A DNA stretch of 64,000 nucleotides from Rhizobiaceae bacterium (GCA_023953775.1 JAMLJD010000009.1:20001-84000); one strand, 5' to 3'. Shown: positions 48,541 through 59,522, counted from the stretch's first letter. Made by a program: numbers and translations. Notes: generated by a model from the letters alone, not told the origin.

Positions 48541-51500
48541 AGAGCGGCGCGTGCCGGTCAGCGCGCCGGTGACCTTGAGGTCGCCCGCGAAATTCGCCGT
48601 CACCACCTGGCCGTCCGTGTAGCGGCCGTCGGACATCCTGATCGTCAGGTCGGCCGGAAAGCCGCGCGAGGCGTCGATCGCTACCGTCCCGCTCGCGTTG
48701 AGCGTGCCGCCGGTCGAAAGCTTGCCGGTAAGCCGCTTGATCGTCGCGACCCCGCCGTACAGTCCGATCTCGGCGGCCAGGTCGTTGATCGCTATTCCCT
48801 GCCGGGCAGCGATCAGCCGCGCGCCGCCGGTCGTGATGCTCCCCGTCACCTGCGGGTTCCGCAGCGGGCCGGACACGCCGAGGCTGACACGCGAGGTTCC
48901 GTCGAGCGCCAGGCCCTGCGCCGCGAGGCGTCCGGTCAGGAACGAGAACGGCACGCTGCCGTCGAAGTTGAGATTGAGCGCACCCGCGCCGCCGATGTCG
49001 ACGGTCCCGCCGCCGTTCAGCCCGAGGCCGGTACCGTCACCCACCTTCGCCGTGAAGCGCACGCGATCGCCGGCATAGGTGCCATTGGACGTCACCGTCA
49101 TCGCGCCGAACCCGGCCTCCCGGGTCTGCACGGTCGAGCCGCCGCGCCAGTCGATCGCATAGTCGACCTTGGGCGCCGATGCCGGGCCGGTGACGGCGAT
49201 GGTTCCCGAGATCGTCCCCTCGGCACCGAGCCCGGCGGCGAAATTGTTGACCGCCGCGGCCGGAAGCGCGCCGACACGGATGTTGAGATTGAGCGCGTCG
49301 GCCACCGTGCCGTTGATTTCCGCATTGCCGCCGGCAACGGAAACGACCAGCGCCTCGAGGCGCGTGACGCCGTCCCTCACCGTCACGGTGGTCGGCTTGG
49401 CAAGCGCCGCCCGCATTCCCTGCAAGGTCGCGCCGGCTTCCTTCAGTTCGACCGTGACGTTGCCGTCGGCGATCCTGGCGCGTCCCGCCGCGCTCACCGG
49501 AATGGCGTTGACCTGCAGCTTGCCGTCGAACCCGGTCCACGCGCCGTCCCGGTCGAGCGTCACGCTCAGTCCCTCGATGCGGGTGCCGCCGGAATTGATC
49601 ACCCGTGCGCCGATCTGGCCGGCCACCAGCGGCGCCTGCATGTAGTTCGACACGTTCGCGGCGACGCGAATGTCGCTGCCGCCGATCTCGCCGCGTTTGA
49701 ACGAAGGCACGGTCGCCTCGACACGGACCAGCGGCGCGCCGCCCTCCTTGGTGAATTCGACCGTACCGGTGGCGCTGCCCTCGATCTCCTCGAGTGCCAG
49801 CGCGGCCAGCGCACCGATGTCGGGAAGGTCGAGCGACACCGAGCCGATCGGCACGAACGCGTCGTCGAGCAGCAGGTCGCCCTCGATCCGGTTCTTGCCC
49901 AGCGACACCAGGAGATTGTCGATCTCGCGTCTGCCATCGACGCTGCGCAGCGTCGCGGCGCCCTTCAGTTCCTGGCCGGAGATCGTCCCGGCAAGCGTCA
50001 CGTCGGCTGCCGGATTGTCGAGATCGGCACGGCCGCTGGCCGACAGTTCCAGTCCCTCGATGGTTCGTCCGCCGGTCTCGATACGGTCGCCGGTCACGGT
50101 CAGTGTCAGGTCGGGACGGAAGGTCTCGCCGCTTGCCTTCACGGTGAAGGCGACCTGCCCCGCAGAACCGGGCTCCAGCTTGGCGAGGTCGGTGAAGCCT
50201 CCGGTGATCTCCGCGTCGATCTCCTGCGGCCCCACCGTCGCATTGGCCGTCGCCGAGAGATCGCCCGAGGTGAGAACGAGGTCCTCTACGCCGATACCCG
50301 TCTCGGCCGACCGCGTGATCGTGCCTTTCAGGCCGACACGATCGGCAAGCGCGGCATGCGTCGCCTCTGGCAGCACCCCGCGCGCCATGTCGGCATCGAT
50401 CGCAACTTTCAGCGTGGATCCGTCGCGCGCCGCCGTCCCCGAAAGCTTGGCGTCGAGCGTCCCGGTTTTCACATTTCCCTGGCGGATCGTCGCATTGTCG
50501 ACATCGAGATCCAGTTCGAACCGTGCATCGACGCCGCCCGCCAGAACGCGCGCCAGCGTTTCGTTCTCCGTGCCGATCGCCGCTGCCGAGACATCGAGCG
50601 TCACCGGCCCGGCGAGCCCGGCAAGATCGAAGCCGTCGGAATGCACCTTGGCGCTCGCGCCTTCGATCACGGCGAAGCTGCTGCCGATGCGTGCGGCCTC
50701 GACAACTCCATCGACCATCGGCGCGGTGCCGGCGCCGAACGCGCGCAGGGCCAGGCGCTCGAAGGCGATCGACATCGCATCGTCGCCGAGATCGAGCTTG
50801 AGCGGAACCGGCCCGGAGCGCGCCTTCGCTTCCAGGTTGATGTCGGTCGCGCCGTTCGGGTCGGTCTCACCGGCCGCGGTGGCCGCAATCGCAGCGGATT
50901 GAAGTGTCGCGGACTTCACGACGATGCCACCGTCTTCGTCCAGCAGGCCGTCGATATCGAATGTCGTGTCGCCGGCGACGAGCGGACGCAGGCCGAGCGG
51001 CAGGAAGGCTTCGAAATTGCCTTCGCCCTCGGCCGTGACGCGGTTGCCTTCCTCGGTCAGCCGATGCCGTGCTGAGATCCGCGTCACCACAGTGCCGTTG
51101 AGCGACATGGTGCCCTTGCCGGACCAGTCGCTCGCCGGCCCCTCGCCGGAAAACGCGATGTCAACCGCCGGCGTCCCTTCGATGCGCAGCAGGTTGGCGA
51201 GCACGCCGTCGGCCGGCTCCGAGCCCTCGACCTGGATATCGAGACGGTTGTCGGCCGGCACGAAGGCCACGATGGCCGACATGCTGCCGTCGCGCCCGTC
51301 TGTGCGCGCCACCCGCAGATCGCCCTGGATCGTCAGCGGGCTGCCTTCAGCCGCGACCTTGCCTTCGGCCGCGAGCGAGGCGATGTCACCGGCGATGGCC
51401 GTACCGAGCGCGATATCCGGCAGCGACAGCGCGTCGACATCGATGTCGAGCGGCAGGCTGAAAGGTTCGTCGCTCGTCTCGGTCGTGCTCGATGATGCCG

Positions 51501-51849
51501 GCAGGCGCGCGATCTCGATCCTTTCGAAATGGACGCGCGAGGCATCGAAGCTGCCGCCAAGCAGGGCCGTCGGCGACCAGTCGACGGCGCCGTTGCGAGC
51601 CACGAGCCACGGGCCGTTGCCATCGGATATCACCACCTGCCGGATCGTGAGGTTGCCAGACAGGATACCGTCGAGGCCCGATATCCGGATCTGCTGCTCG
51701 GGGCTCGACGCCGTCGAGGAGATCAGCCCGGCAAGCCTGGTCCGGCCGCCTTCGGTCATCGTCAGGACGGCTGCGGCGCCGGCGGCCAGCGCCACGATGA
51801 GCAGCAGCGCGTAGCCGGCGATCCGCGCAATACGCCGGACCGTCTTCAT
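48322..51849 (-). CDS. tamB: Translocation and assembly module protein TamB, main part
   Basis: Large inner-membrane-anchored periplasmic beta-helical protein that works with TamA in outer-membrane protein assembly or lipid transport. An N-terminal membrane anchor (ARIAGYALLLIVALAAGAAAVL) is followed by about 1,100 residues of repetitive beta-strands, including DIDVDALSLPDIALGTAIAGD and many DLP/ADG strand turns. The frame is clean until about 48540, where an indel derails it, so the last roughly 290 residues are read in other frames. The start ATG at 51849 (GTG at 51852 also possible) lies 18 bp after the tamA stop. Expected full length is about 1,400 residues. Confidence 0.9.
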   Translation of the reverse strand: MKTVRRIARIAGYALLLIVALAAGAAAVLTMTEGGRTRLAGLISSTASSPEQQIRISGLDGILSGNLTIRQVVISDGNGPWLVARNGAVDWSPTALLGGSFDASRVHFERIEIARLPASSSTTETSDEPFSLPLDIDVDALSLPDIALGTAIAGDIASLAAEGKVAAEGSPLTIQGDLRVARTDGRDGSMSAIVAFVPADNRLDIQVEGSEPADGVLANLLRIEGTPAVDIAFSGEGPASDWSGKGTMSLNGTVVTRISARHRLTEEGNRVTAEGEGNFEAFLPLGLRPLVAGDTTFDIDGLLDEDGGIVVKSATLQSAAIAATAAGETDPNGATDINLEAKARSGPVPLKLDLGDDAMSIAFERLALRAFGAGTAPMVDGVVEAARIGSSFAVIEGASAKVHSDGFDLAGLAGPVTLDVSAAAIGTENETLARVLAGGVDARFELDLDVDNATIRQGNVKTGTLDAKLSGTAARDGSTLKVAIDADMARGVLPEATHAALADRVGLKGTITRSAETGIGVEDLVLTSGDLSATANATVGPQEIDAEITGGFTDLAKLEPGSAGQVAFTVKASGETFRPDLTLTVTGDRIETGGRTIEGLELSASGRADLDNPAADVTLAGTISGQELKGAATLRSVDGRREIDNLLVSLGKNRIEGDLLLDDAFVPIGSVSLDLPDIGALAALALEEIEGSATGTVEFTKEGGAPLVRVEATVPSFKRGEIGGSDIRVAANVSNYMQAPLVAGQIGARVINSGGTRIEGLSVTLDRDGAWTGFDGKLQVNAIPVSAAGRARIADGNVTVELKEAGATLQGMRAALAKPTTVTVRDGVTRLEALVVSVAGGNAEINGTVADALNLNIRVGALPAAAVNNFAAGLGAEGTISGTIAVTGPASAPKVDYAIDWRGGSTVQTREAGFGAMTVTSNGTYAGDRVRFTAKVGDGTGLGLNGGGTVDIGGAGALNLNFDGSVPFSFLTGRLAAQGLALDGTSRVSLGVSGPLRNPQVTGSITTGGARLIAARQGIAINDLAAEIGLYGGVATIKRLTGKLSTGGTLNASGTVAIDASRGFPADLTIRMSDGRYTDGQVVTANFAGDLKVTGALTGTRRSCRHGQFGRGPSSRCRVLPASLATSMWAVQSPWPPCGGATQPSSPKAAEVGRAACRSTSTSTRRSRSSSVAGA

Positions 51850-51867
51850 CACGGCGACCTGGACGCT

Positions 51868-53787
51868 CTAGAAGGCCTGGCCGATACCCGCGTAGATGCC
51901 GAAGCGCGGATCGCCGGTGCGCCGGTTGATCGGCACGGCGGCGTCGATGCGCAGCGGTCCGAACGGCGTGAGATAGCGGATGCCCAGGCCCGCGCCGATG
52001 CGCACGTCGGAGAAGTCGGGGAACTGTTTCGTCGAAACCGTCCCGGCATCGACGAACGGCACGATGCCGAAGCTGTCATTGATCTTGATGCGCATCTCGA
52101 CGGACGTCTCTGCGTAGGACAGGCCGCCCGTCGGCTTTCCGTTCGCATCGCGTGGCCCGATGCCCTGATAGGCGTAGCCGCGCACGGAGCCGCCGCCGCC
52201 CGAATAGAACCGCCGGTCGGCCGGCACGGCCGTGAGCGGCGCGCCCAGGATCGAGCCGCCGGCGACCCGTCCGGCCAGAACGAACCGGTCGTCGGCATCC
52301 ACTCCGTAATAGGCCGACGCTTCGCTCTTGAGCTTGAGGAAGGTGGCGCCGGAAAAGATGTCGTAGGTCGGTTCTGCATTGGCGAGGAATCGAAAGCCGC
52401 TAGTCGGATTGAGTCGGTTGTCGCGACCATCGTAGACATATTCGAGCGGAATGCTGACCAGAAGATGGCGCGTGGTCGCGAAAGCGTCCTCGATTTTCGA
52501 CCATTCCACCTTGAGACCGCCCGAAACGGTCTGTTTGCGGGTCAATTCATAGGCGACGCCGGTCTTGGCGATCACCGAGAACCGGTCATAGGCGTCGGGA
52601 TGCTCGAAGACGCCTTCCAGGCTCGCATTGAATTTCGACGCCGGCCCGAGCACGCCTGGCTTCTCGAACAGGATCGCCGCATTGTAGTTCATCTTGCCGA
52701 GCTGCGTCGTGTCGCCGATCCGGCTGATCGACCCCTGGATACGCAGTTTCTCGGCCCGGCCGAACAGGTTGCGGTGGCCCCAATAGGCCTCGATGCCCGC
52801 CCCTTCCGTGTTGGAATAGGAGATGCCGCCGCCGACATAGCGGTGCTTGCGCTCCGACACGGTCACCGCGATCGGCAGCGCACCGTCTCCGTCGAGCTGC
52901 TCGCCTTCCGCGACCGAGACGCTGTCGAACACGTCGAGCGCGACGAGGCGCTCGCGCGCTTCCTCGAGGTCCTTGGGATCGTAGGTCTCGCCGCGTTCGA
53001 GCCCCGCCATATAGGCGGTGAAGTCGCGGTCGACGGCCTCGGTCCCCTCGACGCTCGTCTCGCCATAGCTCGCCACCGGTCCGGCCTCGACCGCGATCGT
53101 GACGTCCAGCATGCGCGAATTATGGTCGGCGACGATCTCGCGCGCCGTCACCCGCGCCAGCGGCCGCCCTTCTTCCTTGAGGCGCCGGACGATGTCGCTC
53201 TCGGCCTGGAGGATCTTGCCCGAGCCCGCGTCGCTTCCCGCGACCAGCCCGAACTCGGCCGGCGACAGCCCGGCGGCGTCGCCGCGCAGCATCACGTCGC
53301 CGAGCCGGAACTCGTCGCCCGGCTGGACCCGCACCGCGACGGGAACCGGGCCGTTGCCGAAATCCGCGTCCGGTGGAATCTCGTCGATCGGCCGCCCGGC
53401 GACCGTCACCTCGACCACCCCCTCGTAACGGGCCTTGGAATAGAGCGCGGCGATCAGCAATTCGCGCTCCGAGCGCGCCTTGGAGATCAGCCCCAGCGAT
53501 CCGGAGACCGGCTTTTCCTCGTCGGCGAGCAGGATCGAGGCGTCCCGCAGCGCATCCTCGAGATCGCTGTCCGACGTGCCGGCCTCGAAGGTCAGCGTGT
53601 AGTCGAGCGGGTCGACGACGGCCTCGGCCTCTTCCTCGCTCTCGAAGAATTTCATCCCGAACAGCTCGAAGGCGTGCGCCGGCGGGGCTGCCAGCGCCCC
53701 CATCGCGATCATGGCGGCGGCAACCGCGCGCGCCGTAACCGGCCGCGTCCAAACCGTTCCCGTCAGAAGCGATTTCAGATGCTGCAT
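51868..53787 (-). CDS. tamA: Outer-membrane assembly protein TamA (BamA family)
   Basis: A 639-residue Omp85-family protein. The signal peptide ends near PPAHA. It has three POTRA-like domains (about 50-280) and a C-terminal 16-strand barrel (about 320-639) with the family motif GGGGSVRGYAYQGIGPRD in loop 6 and a terminal aromatic residue (IGQAF). It partners with TamB, encoded 18 bp downstream. It is divergent from the alpha-2-macroglobulin gene across a 257-bp gap. Confidence 0.93.
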   Translation of the reverse strand: MQHLKSLLTGTVWTRPVTARAVAAAMIAMGALAAPPAHAFELFGMKFFESEEEAEAVVDPLDYTLTFEAGTSDSDLEDALRDASILLADEEKPVSGSLGLISKARSERELLIAALYSKARYEGVVEVTVAGRPIDEIPPDADFGNGPVPVAVRVQPGDEFRLGDVMLRGDAAGLSPAEFGLVAGSDAGSGKILQAESDIVRRLKEEGRPLARVTAREIVADHNSRMLDVTIAVEAGPVASYGETSVEGTEAVDRDFTAYMAGLERGETYDPKDLEEARERLVALDVFDSVSVAEGEQLDGDGALPIAVTVSERKHRYVGGGISYSNTEGAGIEAYWGHRNLFGRAEKLRIQGSISRIGDTTQLGKMNYNAAILFEKPGVLGPASKFNASLEGVFEHPDAYDRFSVIAKTGVAYELTRKQTVSGGLKVEWSKIEDAFATTRHLLVSIPLEYVYDGRDNRLNPTSGFRFLANAEPTYDIFSGATFLKLKSEASAYYGVDADDRFVLAGRVAGGSILGAPLTAVPADRRFYSGGGGSVRGYAYQGIGPRDANGKPTGGLSYAETSVEMRIKINDSFGIVPFVDAGTVSTKQFPDFSDVRIGAGLGIRYLTPFGPLRIDAAVPINRRTGDPRFGIYAGIGQAF

Positions 53788-54044
53788 GCGTCGAGCGTAC
53801 CGGCTAATCCTAAAATTGGAATGAAGCTTTTCACCAGCCGTAAAGGCGACACAATGCCGTCGTCACTTTTCGGATAGATCGTGGCCCCACTGCCATACTT
53901 ACGCCGCCGCCTTGGTCAGGCTTACCATGGCGGGGTCGGCAGGGAAACCCGATCGATGGGCAATATGGGGGCGCTCGCGCGATTGACAACCACGGGCAAA
54001 GGTTGATGAATCGGGCGGGGACGCCAGCCGCATAGGAGGATCGC

Positions 54045-57000
54045 ATGTCGATGCGCGCTGTCAGCTATCTTTCACTTTTTCTTGGCCTGATCCTGACGGC
54101 GATGCTGCCGCCGGCCGCGCTCGCCCAGACGGCGCGCGCCATCGAGACCACGGCCGACAGCGACTATTTCGGCTTCGATCTGCGCGCCGAGAAGGACGTT
54201 TCGCTCGACCAGTGCAAGAGCGCCTGTCTCGGCGACCAGGCCTGCCGCGCCTTCACCTACAATACCCGCGCCCGCTGGTGCTTCCTCAAATCCGACTACA
54301 ACACGCTCAACCCCTTTGCCGGCGCGATCGCCGGCAAGGTCGTGGCACTCACCGGCGAGCCGGATATCGGCGCCCCCGCCGATCTCGACTTCTTCCCCGC
54401 CCGCATGGTCGACGAGGCACGCCAGTTCCGCGCCCGCGTCACGGCCTCGACCGCCCCCGAGGGCTATGGCCTCGCCTTCCTGATCGAGGACGCCGACGCG
54501 GCACTCGCCGCCGCCAATCCGCGCCGGGCGATCCAGTCCTACACCTCCGCGCTCGTCATCTCGCCCGACGACTGGTCGATCTGGACGCGCCTCGCCCGCG
54601 CCGATCTCGCGGCGGCCGCCGCCGGCGGCGAGGATGTCGCGACGCTGCGCCGCAACGCCAGCTCGGCCGTCTGGAACGGCTACATCCTGTCGCGCACCGC
54701 CAGCGCCCGCGCCGAGGTCCTGGCCACGATGGCCGAGACGCTCGAGGCCCGCGCCATGTACCGGCCCGCCCTCCAGGCCTACGAGGCGAGCCTGCTCCTC
54801 GTCGATGACGCAGCCGTCCGCGCCGCCTATCTCGACCTGCGCGCCCGCAAGGGCTTCCGCGTCGTCGACCATTCCGTCGACACCGACACCGCCTCGCCGC
54901 GCATCTGCGTCCAGTTCTCCGAGGATCTGGTCAAGACCGGCGTCGACTACGCCACCTTCGTGACCCTCGACAATGCCGCGCCGCCGGCACTCGAGGCGCG
55001 CGAGCGCGAGCTCTGCGTCGAGGGGCTCCAGCATGGCCGCCACTACCGGGTCGCCCTGCGCTCCGGCCTGCCCGCCGCCATCGGCGAGACGCTGCAATCG
55101 CCCGTCACCCTGTCCGTCTACATCCAGGACCGGCCGGCCTCCGTCCGCTTCACCGGCGACGATTTCGTACTGCCCGGCAAGGCGCGGCGCGGCATTCCGC
55201 TGGTCAGCGTCAACACCACCGGCGCGAAGCTCTCGCTCCACCGCGTCGGCGAGCGCTCCCTGTCGCGGCTCGTTACCGGCTACCAGTTCCTGCGCCAGTT
55301 GAACGGCTACGACGTCAGCCAGATCGCCGACGATCTCGGCCAGCCGGTCTGGGAAGGCGAGATCGACATCCAGAACGCGCTCAACGAGGAAGTCGTCACC
55401 TCCTTCCCCGTCGACGAGGCGCTGCCCGAGCGCGATCCCGGCATCTACGTGCTCACCGCGCAGCCGAAGGACGTCGATTCCGAATATTGGGAGAACCGCG
55501 CGACGCAATGGTTCGTCGTCTCCGATATCGGCCTGTCGACATATACCGGCGAGGACGGCCTCAACGTCTTCGCCCGCTCGCTCGACACGGCCGAAGCGCT
55601 CGCCGGCGTCGAGCTCACCCTGCTCGCCCGCAACAACGAGGTGCTCGGCACGGCCGTCACCGACGCTGCGGGCCGCGCCACCTTCACGCCCGGCCTCGCC
55701 CGCGGCGACGGCGGCATGGCGCCGGCGACCGTCACCGCGAAGAACGGAACCGCCGATTTCGTCTTCCTCGACATGACGCAGGGCGGGTTCGACCTGTCGG
55801 ACCGCGGCGTCACCGGACGCCCCGCCCCCGGCGCGATCGACGCCTTCGCCTGGACCGAGCGCGGCATCTACCGCGCCGGCGAGACCGTCCACGCCGCCAT
55901 TCTCCTGCGCAGCGACACGTCCGAGGCGATCGAGAACCTGCCGGTCACCTTCGTGTTCAGCCGCCCCGACGGCGTCGAGGACCGGCGCATCGTCAGTGCC
56001 CGGGATTCGGCCGGCGGCCATGCCGTCGATCTGGCGTTGCAGGCCAACGCCATGCGCGGCACCTGGACCATGCGCGTCTACACCGATCCCAAGGCCGCGA
56101 CGGTCGCCGAAAAGCAGTTCCTGGTCGAGGACTTCGTTCCCGATCGCATCGAGTTCGACCTCGCCACCGCCGACGACAGCATCGCGCTCGGCGAGACGGC
56201 CGAGGTCAAGGTCGACGGCCGTTTCCTCTACGGCGCGCCGGCGGCGGGGCTCGCGGTCGAGGGCGAGGTGGCGATTTCGCCGGTCCGCGCCTGGTCCGCC
56301 TTCCCCGGCTACCTGTTCGGCCTCGCCGACGAGGAGGAGTCCGACGCCTCGAGCCGCTTCGACCTGACGGACCTGCCGGTCCTCGACGACGACGGCAAGG
56401 CGACCATCGACGTCGCCATCGAGGACGTCCCCTCCACCACCCGGCTTCTCGAGGCGCGGGTCGTCGTCCGGGTGCGCGAGGCCGGCGGCCGCGCGGTCGA
56501 GCGCGACGTCAAGCTGTCGATCGCGCCCGAGACCGAGATGATCGGCATCCGGCCGGACTTCTCCGGCAACGAGGTCCCCGAAGGCTCGATCGCGAAGTTC
56601 AAGGTGATCGCCGCCGACGAGAACGGCCAGCGCATCAGCCTCGCCGGCCTCAACTGGTCGGTGGTGAAGATCGTCCGCAACTATCAATGGTACCGCCAGA
56701 ACGGCTCGTGGAACTACGAGCCGGTCACCTTCACCCAGGCGGTGTCAGACGGGCACATCGCGGCCACCGTCGGCGAGGAAGCGACGATCTCCGTCCCGGT
56801 CGACTGGGGCCGCTACCGCCTCGAGATCGAGACCGCCGACCCGACCGGGCCGGCGACCAGCGTCGAGTTCACCGCCGGCTGGTATGTCGAATCCGCTTCG
56901 ACCGAGACCCCCGACGCGCTCGAAATCGCACTCGACCGCGAAAACTACGCGGTCGGCGACGTCGCGAAGCTCCAGGTCTCGCCGCGCTTCGCCGGCAAGC

Positions 57001-59522
57001 TGCTCGTCGCGGTCGGCGCTGACCGGTTGCTCGACACCTTCACCGCCGACATTCCCGAGGGTGGCGGCACCGTCGACATCCCCGTCAGCGCCGAATGGGG
57101 CGCCGGCGCCTACGTCACGGCGACACTCTTCCGTCCCGGCGGCAGCGTCGAGACGCGGATGCCCAACCGCGCCATCGGCGTGAAATGGCTGGCCGTCGAC
57201 CCCGGCGACCGGAAGCTGGAGATGGCGCTCGGCGCGCCGGCTCAGGCCATGCCGCGCGGTCCGCTGACGATCCCGGTCACGCTTGCCGGGCTCGACGCGG
57301 GCGAGGCCGCCTATGTGACGGTGGCCGCCGTCGACGTCGGCATTCTCAACCTCACCCGCTACACGCCGCCGGACCCGGAAGGCTGGTATTTCGGCCAGCG
57401 CCGTCTGGGTCTCGAACTGCGCGACATCTACGGCCGGCTGATCGACGGCTCGGCCGGTGCCGCCGGGCGCATCCGTTCGGGCGGCGACGGCGGCATGGCG
57501 TCGGAAGGCAGCCCGCCGACCGAGGAGCTGGTCGCCTATTTCGAGGGACCGGTCCGCGTTGGCCCCGACGGCACCGCCACGGTGACGTTCGACCTGCCCC
57601 AGTTCAACGGCACGGCGCGCATCATGGCGGTCGGCTGGACGAAGAAGGCGGTTGGTCATGTGTCGGAAGACGTCGTCATCCGCGATCCCGTCGTGGTGAC
57701 CGCCGGCCTGCCGCGCTTCCTCGCCCCCGGTGACGAAAGCCGCATCCGGCTCGACATCGCCAACACCGACGGCCCGGCCGGCGTCTGGCAGGTCAATGTC
57801 GCGACGATCGGCGGCGTCGAGCTTTCGGCCGACGCGCCGCAGACGATCGACCTGGCGGCCGGCGCGCGCACGGCGGTGGTGCTTCCCGTCACCGCGACGG
57901 AGACCGGCGATGCCGGTATCACGGTGACGCTGGTCCACGAGAGCGGCACCCAGGTCGTTCACGAGATGGCACTGCCGGTCAGGCCGGGCGCCCTGCCGGT
58001 CACGACCCGCCGCACGCTCCAGCTCGCCGCGAACGGCGGATCGATCACCATCGACCGCGAACTCCTCGCCGACAGCATTCTTGACGGCGCCTTTGTCAGT
58101 CTCGGCGTGTCGTCGGTCTCGGCCTTCGACATTCCCTCGCTGCTGATGTCGCTCGACCGCTACCCCTATGGATGCGCCGAGCAGACGACCAGCCGTGCGC
58201 TGCCTCTTCTCTATGTCAGCGAACTCTCCTCCGCGGCCGGCATGGAGGAAGACCCGGCCCTGCGCGACCGTGTCCAGAAGGCCATCCTGCGGGTGCTGTC
58301 CTACCAGTCCTCGTCCGGCAGCTTCGGCCTTTGGGGTCCCGGCTATGGCGATCTCTGGCTCGACGCCTACGTGTCCGACTTCCTGACCCGGTCGCGCGAG
58401 CTCGACTACGACGTGCCCGCCGAGGCGATGCAACATGCGCTGGAGAACCTGCAGAACCAGCTCTCCTACAACAACGACGTCAAGGCCAACGGCACCGAGA
58501 TCGCCTATGCGCTCTACGTGCTCGCCCGCAACCGCAAGGCCTCGGTCGGCGACCTGCGCTACTATGCCGATACCAGGATAGACGAGTTCGCCAGCCCCAT
58601 GGCGCGGGCGCAGATCGCTGCCGCCCTGGCGCTTTACGGCGACAGCCAGCGCGCCGAGCGTGCCTTCGGCTCAGCCCTTCGGCTTGCCGAATCCGGCAAC
58701 GGCCACGACATCTATCGCGGCGACTACGGCTCCGCGCTCCGCGACGGGGCGGCGATGCTGGCGCTTGCTGCGGAGACGCGGCCTGCCCCGGCCCTGATCC
58801 CGCAGATGATCAGCTATGTCTCGGCCACCCGCGAAAAGGCGCGCTATCTCAGCACCCAGGACGAAGCCTGGATGCTGCTTGCCGCACGCGCCATCAAGGC
58901 CGGCAGCGAGGCGATCCGCCTCGAGGTCGACGGCGCGCCGCATACCGGCTCCTATGCCCGCCGCATGACCGGCGCCGAGCTCGTCGCCTCGCCTGTCACC
59001 GTGCGCAATCTCGGCGCCAATCCGGTCGACGCTGTGGTGACCACGGTCGCCGCGCCCGCCGAGCCGCTTCCGGCCGGCGGTGACGGCTTCACCATCACCC
59101 GCGCCTATTACAATCTCGACGGCACCGAGGCCAACATCAGCGAGGCCCCGCAGAACGAGCGTTTCGTCGTCGTGCTCAAGGCGACCGAGCTCAACGCCTG
59201 GCCGTCGCGCGTGCTGGTGACCGATCTCCTGCCGGCCGGTTTCGAGATCGACAATCCGCGCCTCGTCGGCAGTGCCGAACTCGCCAATTTCGACTGGCTC
59301 GGCCAGACCGATGCGGCCCACACCGAGTTCCGCAACGACCGGTTCGTCGCCGCGTTCGACCGGACCCAGGGCAGCAGCCGCGACATGGTCATGGCCTATG
59401 TCGTGCGGGCCGTCACGCCCGGCGTCTACGTGCACCCGGCGGCCAGCGTCGAGGACATGTACCGTCCGCAATTCTCGGCGCGCACCGCGTCGGGCCTGAT
59501 GGAAGTGGTCGCGCCACGGTGA
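54045..59522 (+). CDS. Bacterial alpha-2-macroglobulin with N-terminal PAN/Apple domain
   Basis: An 1825-residue envelope protein of the YfhM/alpha-2-macroglobulin family, which traps proteases that breach the outer membrane. The signal peptide (MSMRAVSYLSLFLGLILTAM, cut near ALAQ) is followed by a cysteine-containing PAN/Apple-type domain (about 38-105: SLDQCKSACLGDQACRAFTYN ... WCFLKSDYN), a helical repeat region (about 130-270), and many MG domains. The thioester motif GCAEQ has Cys1377 and Gln1380, so it is the thioester-active type. It ends with the bait-receptor-like domain. The start at 54045 follows AGGAGGATCGC. It overlaps pbpC (GTGA), the partner typical of these proteins. Confidence 0.95.
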   Translation: MSMRAVSYLSLFLGLILTAMLPPAALAQTARAIETTADSDYFGFDLRAEKDVSLDQCKSACLGDQACRAFTYNTRARWCFLKSDYNTLNPFAGAIAGKVVALTGEPDIGAPADLDFFPARMVDEARQFRARVTASTAPEGYGLAFLIEDADAALAAANPRRAIQSYTSALVISPDDWSIWTRLARADLAAAAAGGEDVATLRRNASSAVWNGYILSRTASARAEVLATMAETLEARAMYRPALQAYEASLLLVDDAAVRAAYLDLRARKGFRVVDHSVDTDTASPRICVQFSEDLVKTGVDYATFVTLDNAAPPALEARERELCVEGLQHGRHYRVALRSGLPAAIGETLQSPVTLSVYIQDRPASVRFTGDDFVLPGKARRGIPLVSVNTTGAKLSLHRVGERSLSRLVTGYQFLRQLNGYDVSQIADDLGQPVWEGEIDIQNALNEEVVTSFPVDEALPERDPGIYVLTAQPKDVDSEYWENRATQWFVVSDIGLSTYTGEDGLNVFARSLDTAEALAGVELTLLARNNEVLGTAVTDAAGRATFTPGLARGDGGMAPATVTAKNGTADFVFLDMTQGGFDLSDRGVTGRPAPGAIDAFAWTERGIYRAGETVHAAILLRSDTSEAIENLPVTFVFSRPDGVEDRRIVSARDSAGGHAVDLALQANAMRGTWTMRVYTDPKAATVAEKQFLVEDFVPDRIEFDLATADDSIALGETAEVKVDGRFLYGAPAAGLAVEGEVAISPVRAWSAFPGYLFGLADEEESDASSRFDLTDLPVLDDDGKATIDVAIEDVPSTTRLLEARVVVRVREAGGRAVERDVKLSIAPETEMIGIRPDFSGNEVPEGSIAKFKVIAADENGQRISLAGLNWSVVKIVRNYQWYRQNGSWNYEPVTFTQAVSDGHIAATVGEEATISVPVDWGRYRLEIETADPTGPATSVEFTAGWYVESASTETPDALEIALDRENYAVGDVAKLQVSPRFAGKLLVAVGADRLLDTFTADIPEGGGTVDIPVSAEWGAGAYVTATLFRPGGSVETRMPNRAIGVKWLAVDPGDRKLEMALGAPAQAMPRGPLTIPVTLAGLDAGEAAYVTVAAVDVGILNLTRYTPPDPEGWYFGQRRLGLELRDIYGRLIDGSAGAAGRIRSGGDGGMASEGSPPTEELVAYFEGPVRVGPDGTATVTFDLPQFNGTARIMAVGWTKKAVGHVSEDVVIRDPVVVTAGLPRFLAPGDESRIRLDIANTDGPAGVWQVNVATIGGVELSADAPQTIDLAAGARTAVVLPVTATETGDAGITVTLVHESGTQVVHEMALPVRPGALPVTTRRTLQLAANGGSITIDRELLADSILDGAFVSLGVSSVSAFDIPSLLMSLDRYPYGCAEQTTSRALPLLYVSELSSAAGMEEDPALRDRVQKAILRVLSYQSSSGSFGLWGPGYGDLWLDAYVSDFLTRSRELDYDVPAEAMQHALENLQNQLSYNNDVKANGTEIAYALYVLARNRKASVGDLRYYADTRIDEFASPMARAQIAAALALYGDSQRAERAFGSALRLAESGNGHDIYRGDYGSALRDGAAMLALAAETRPAPALIPQMISYVSATREKARYLSTQDEAWMLLAARAIKAGSEAIRLEVDGAPHTGSYARRMTGAELVASPVTVRNLGANPVDAVVTTVAAPAEPLPAGGDGFTITRAYYNLDGTEANISEAPQNERFVVVLKATELNAWPSRVLVTDLLPAGFEIDNPRLVGSAELANFDWLGQTDAAHTEFRNDRFVAAFDRTQGSSRDMVMAYVVRAVTPGVYVHPAASVEDMYRPQFSARTASGLMEVVAPR

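Noticed and set aside
48526..51075. An 849-codon frame antisense to tamB
   Set aside because: The same GC-skew artefact; tamB has clear family motifs on the other strand.
53788..54044. A short minus-strand frame between tamA and the macroglobulin gene
   Set aside because: No ribosome site and no recognisable sequence; the region is better explained as a divergent promoter.
54072..56687. A very long open frame (871 codons) antisense to the macroglobulin gene
   Set aside because: High GC with strong third-position bias opens antisense frames; its translation is repetitive Arg/Asp/Gly-rich with no domain, and the plus-strand gene is unambiguous.
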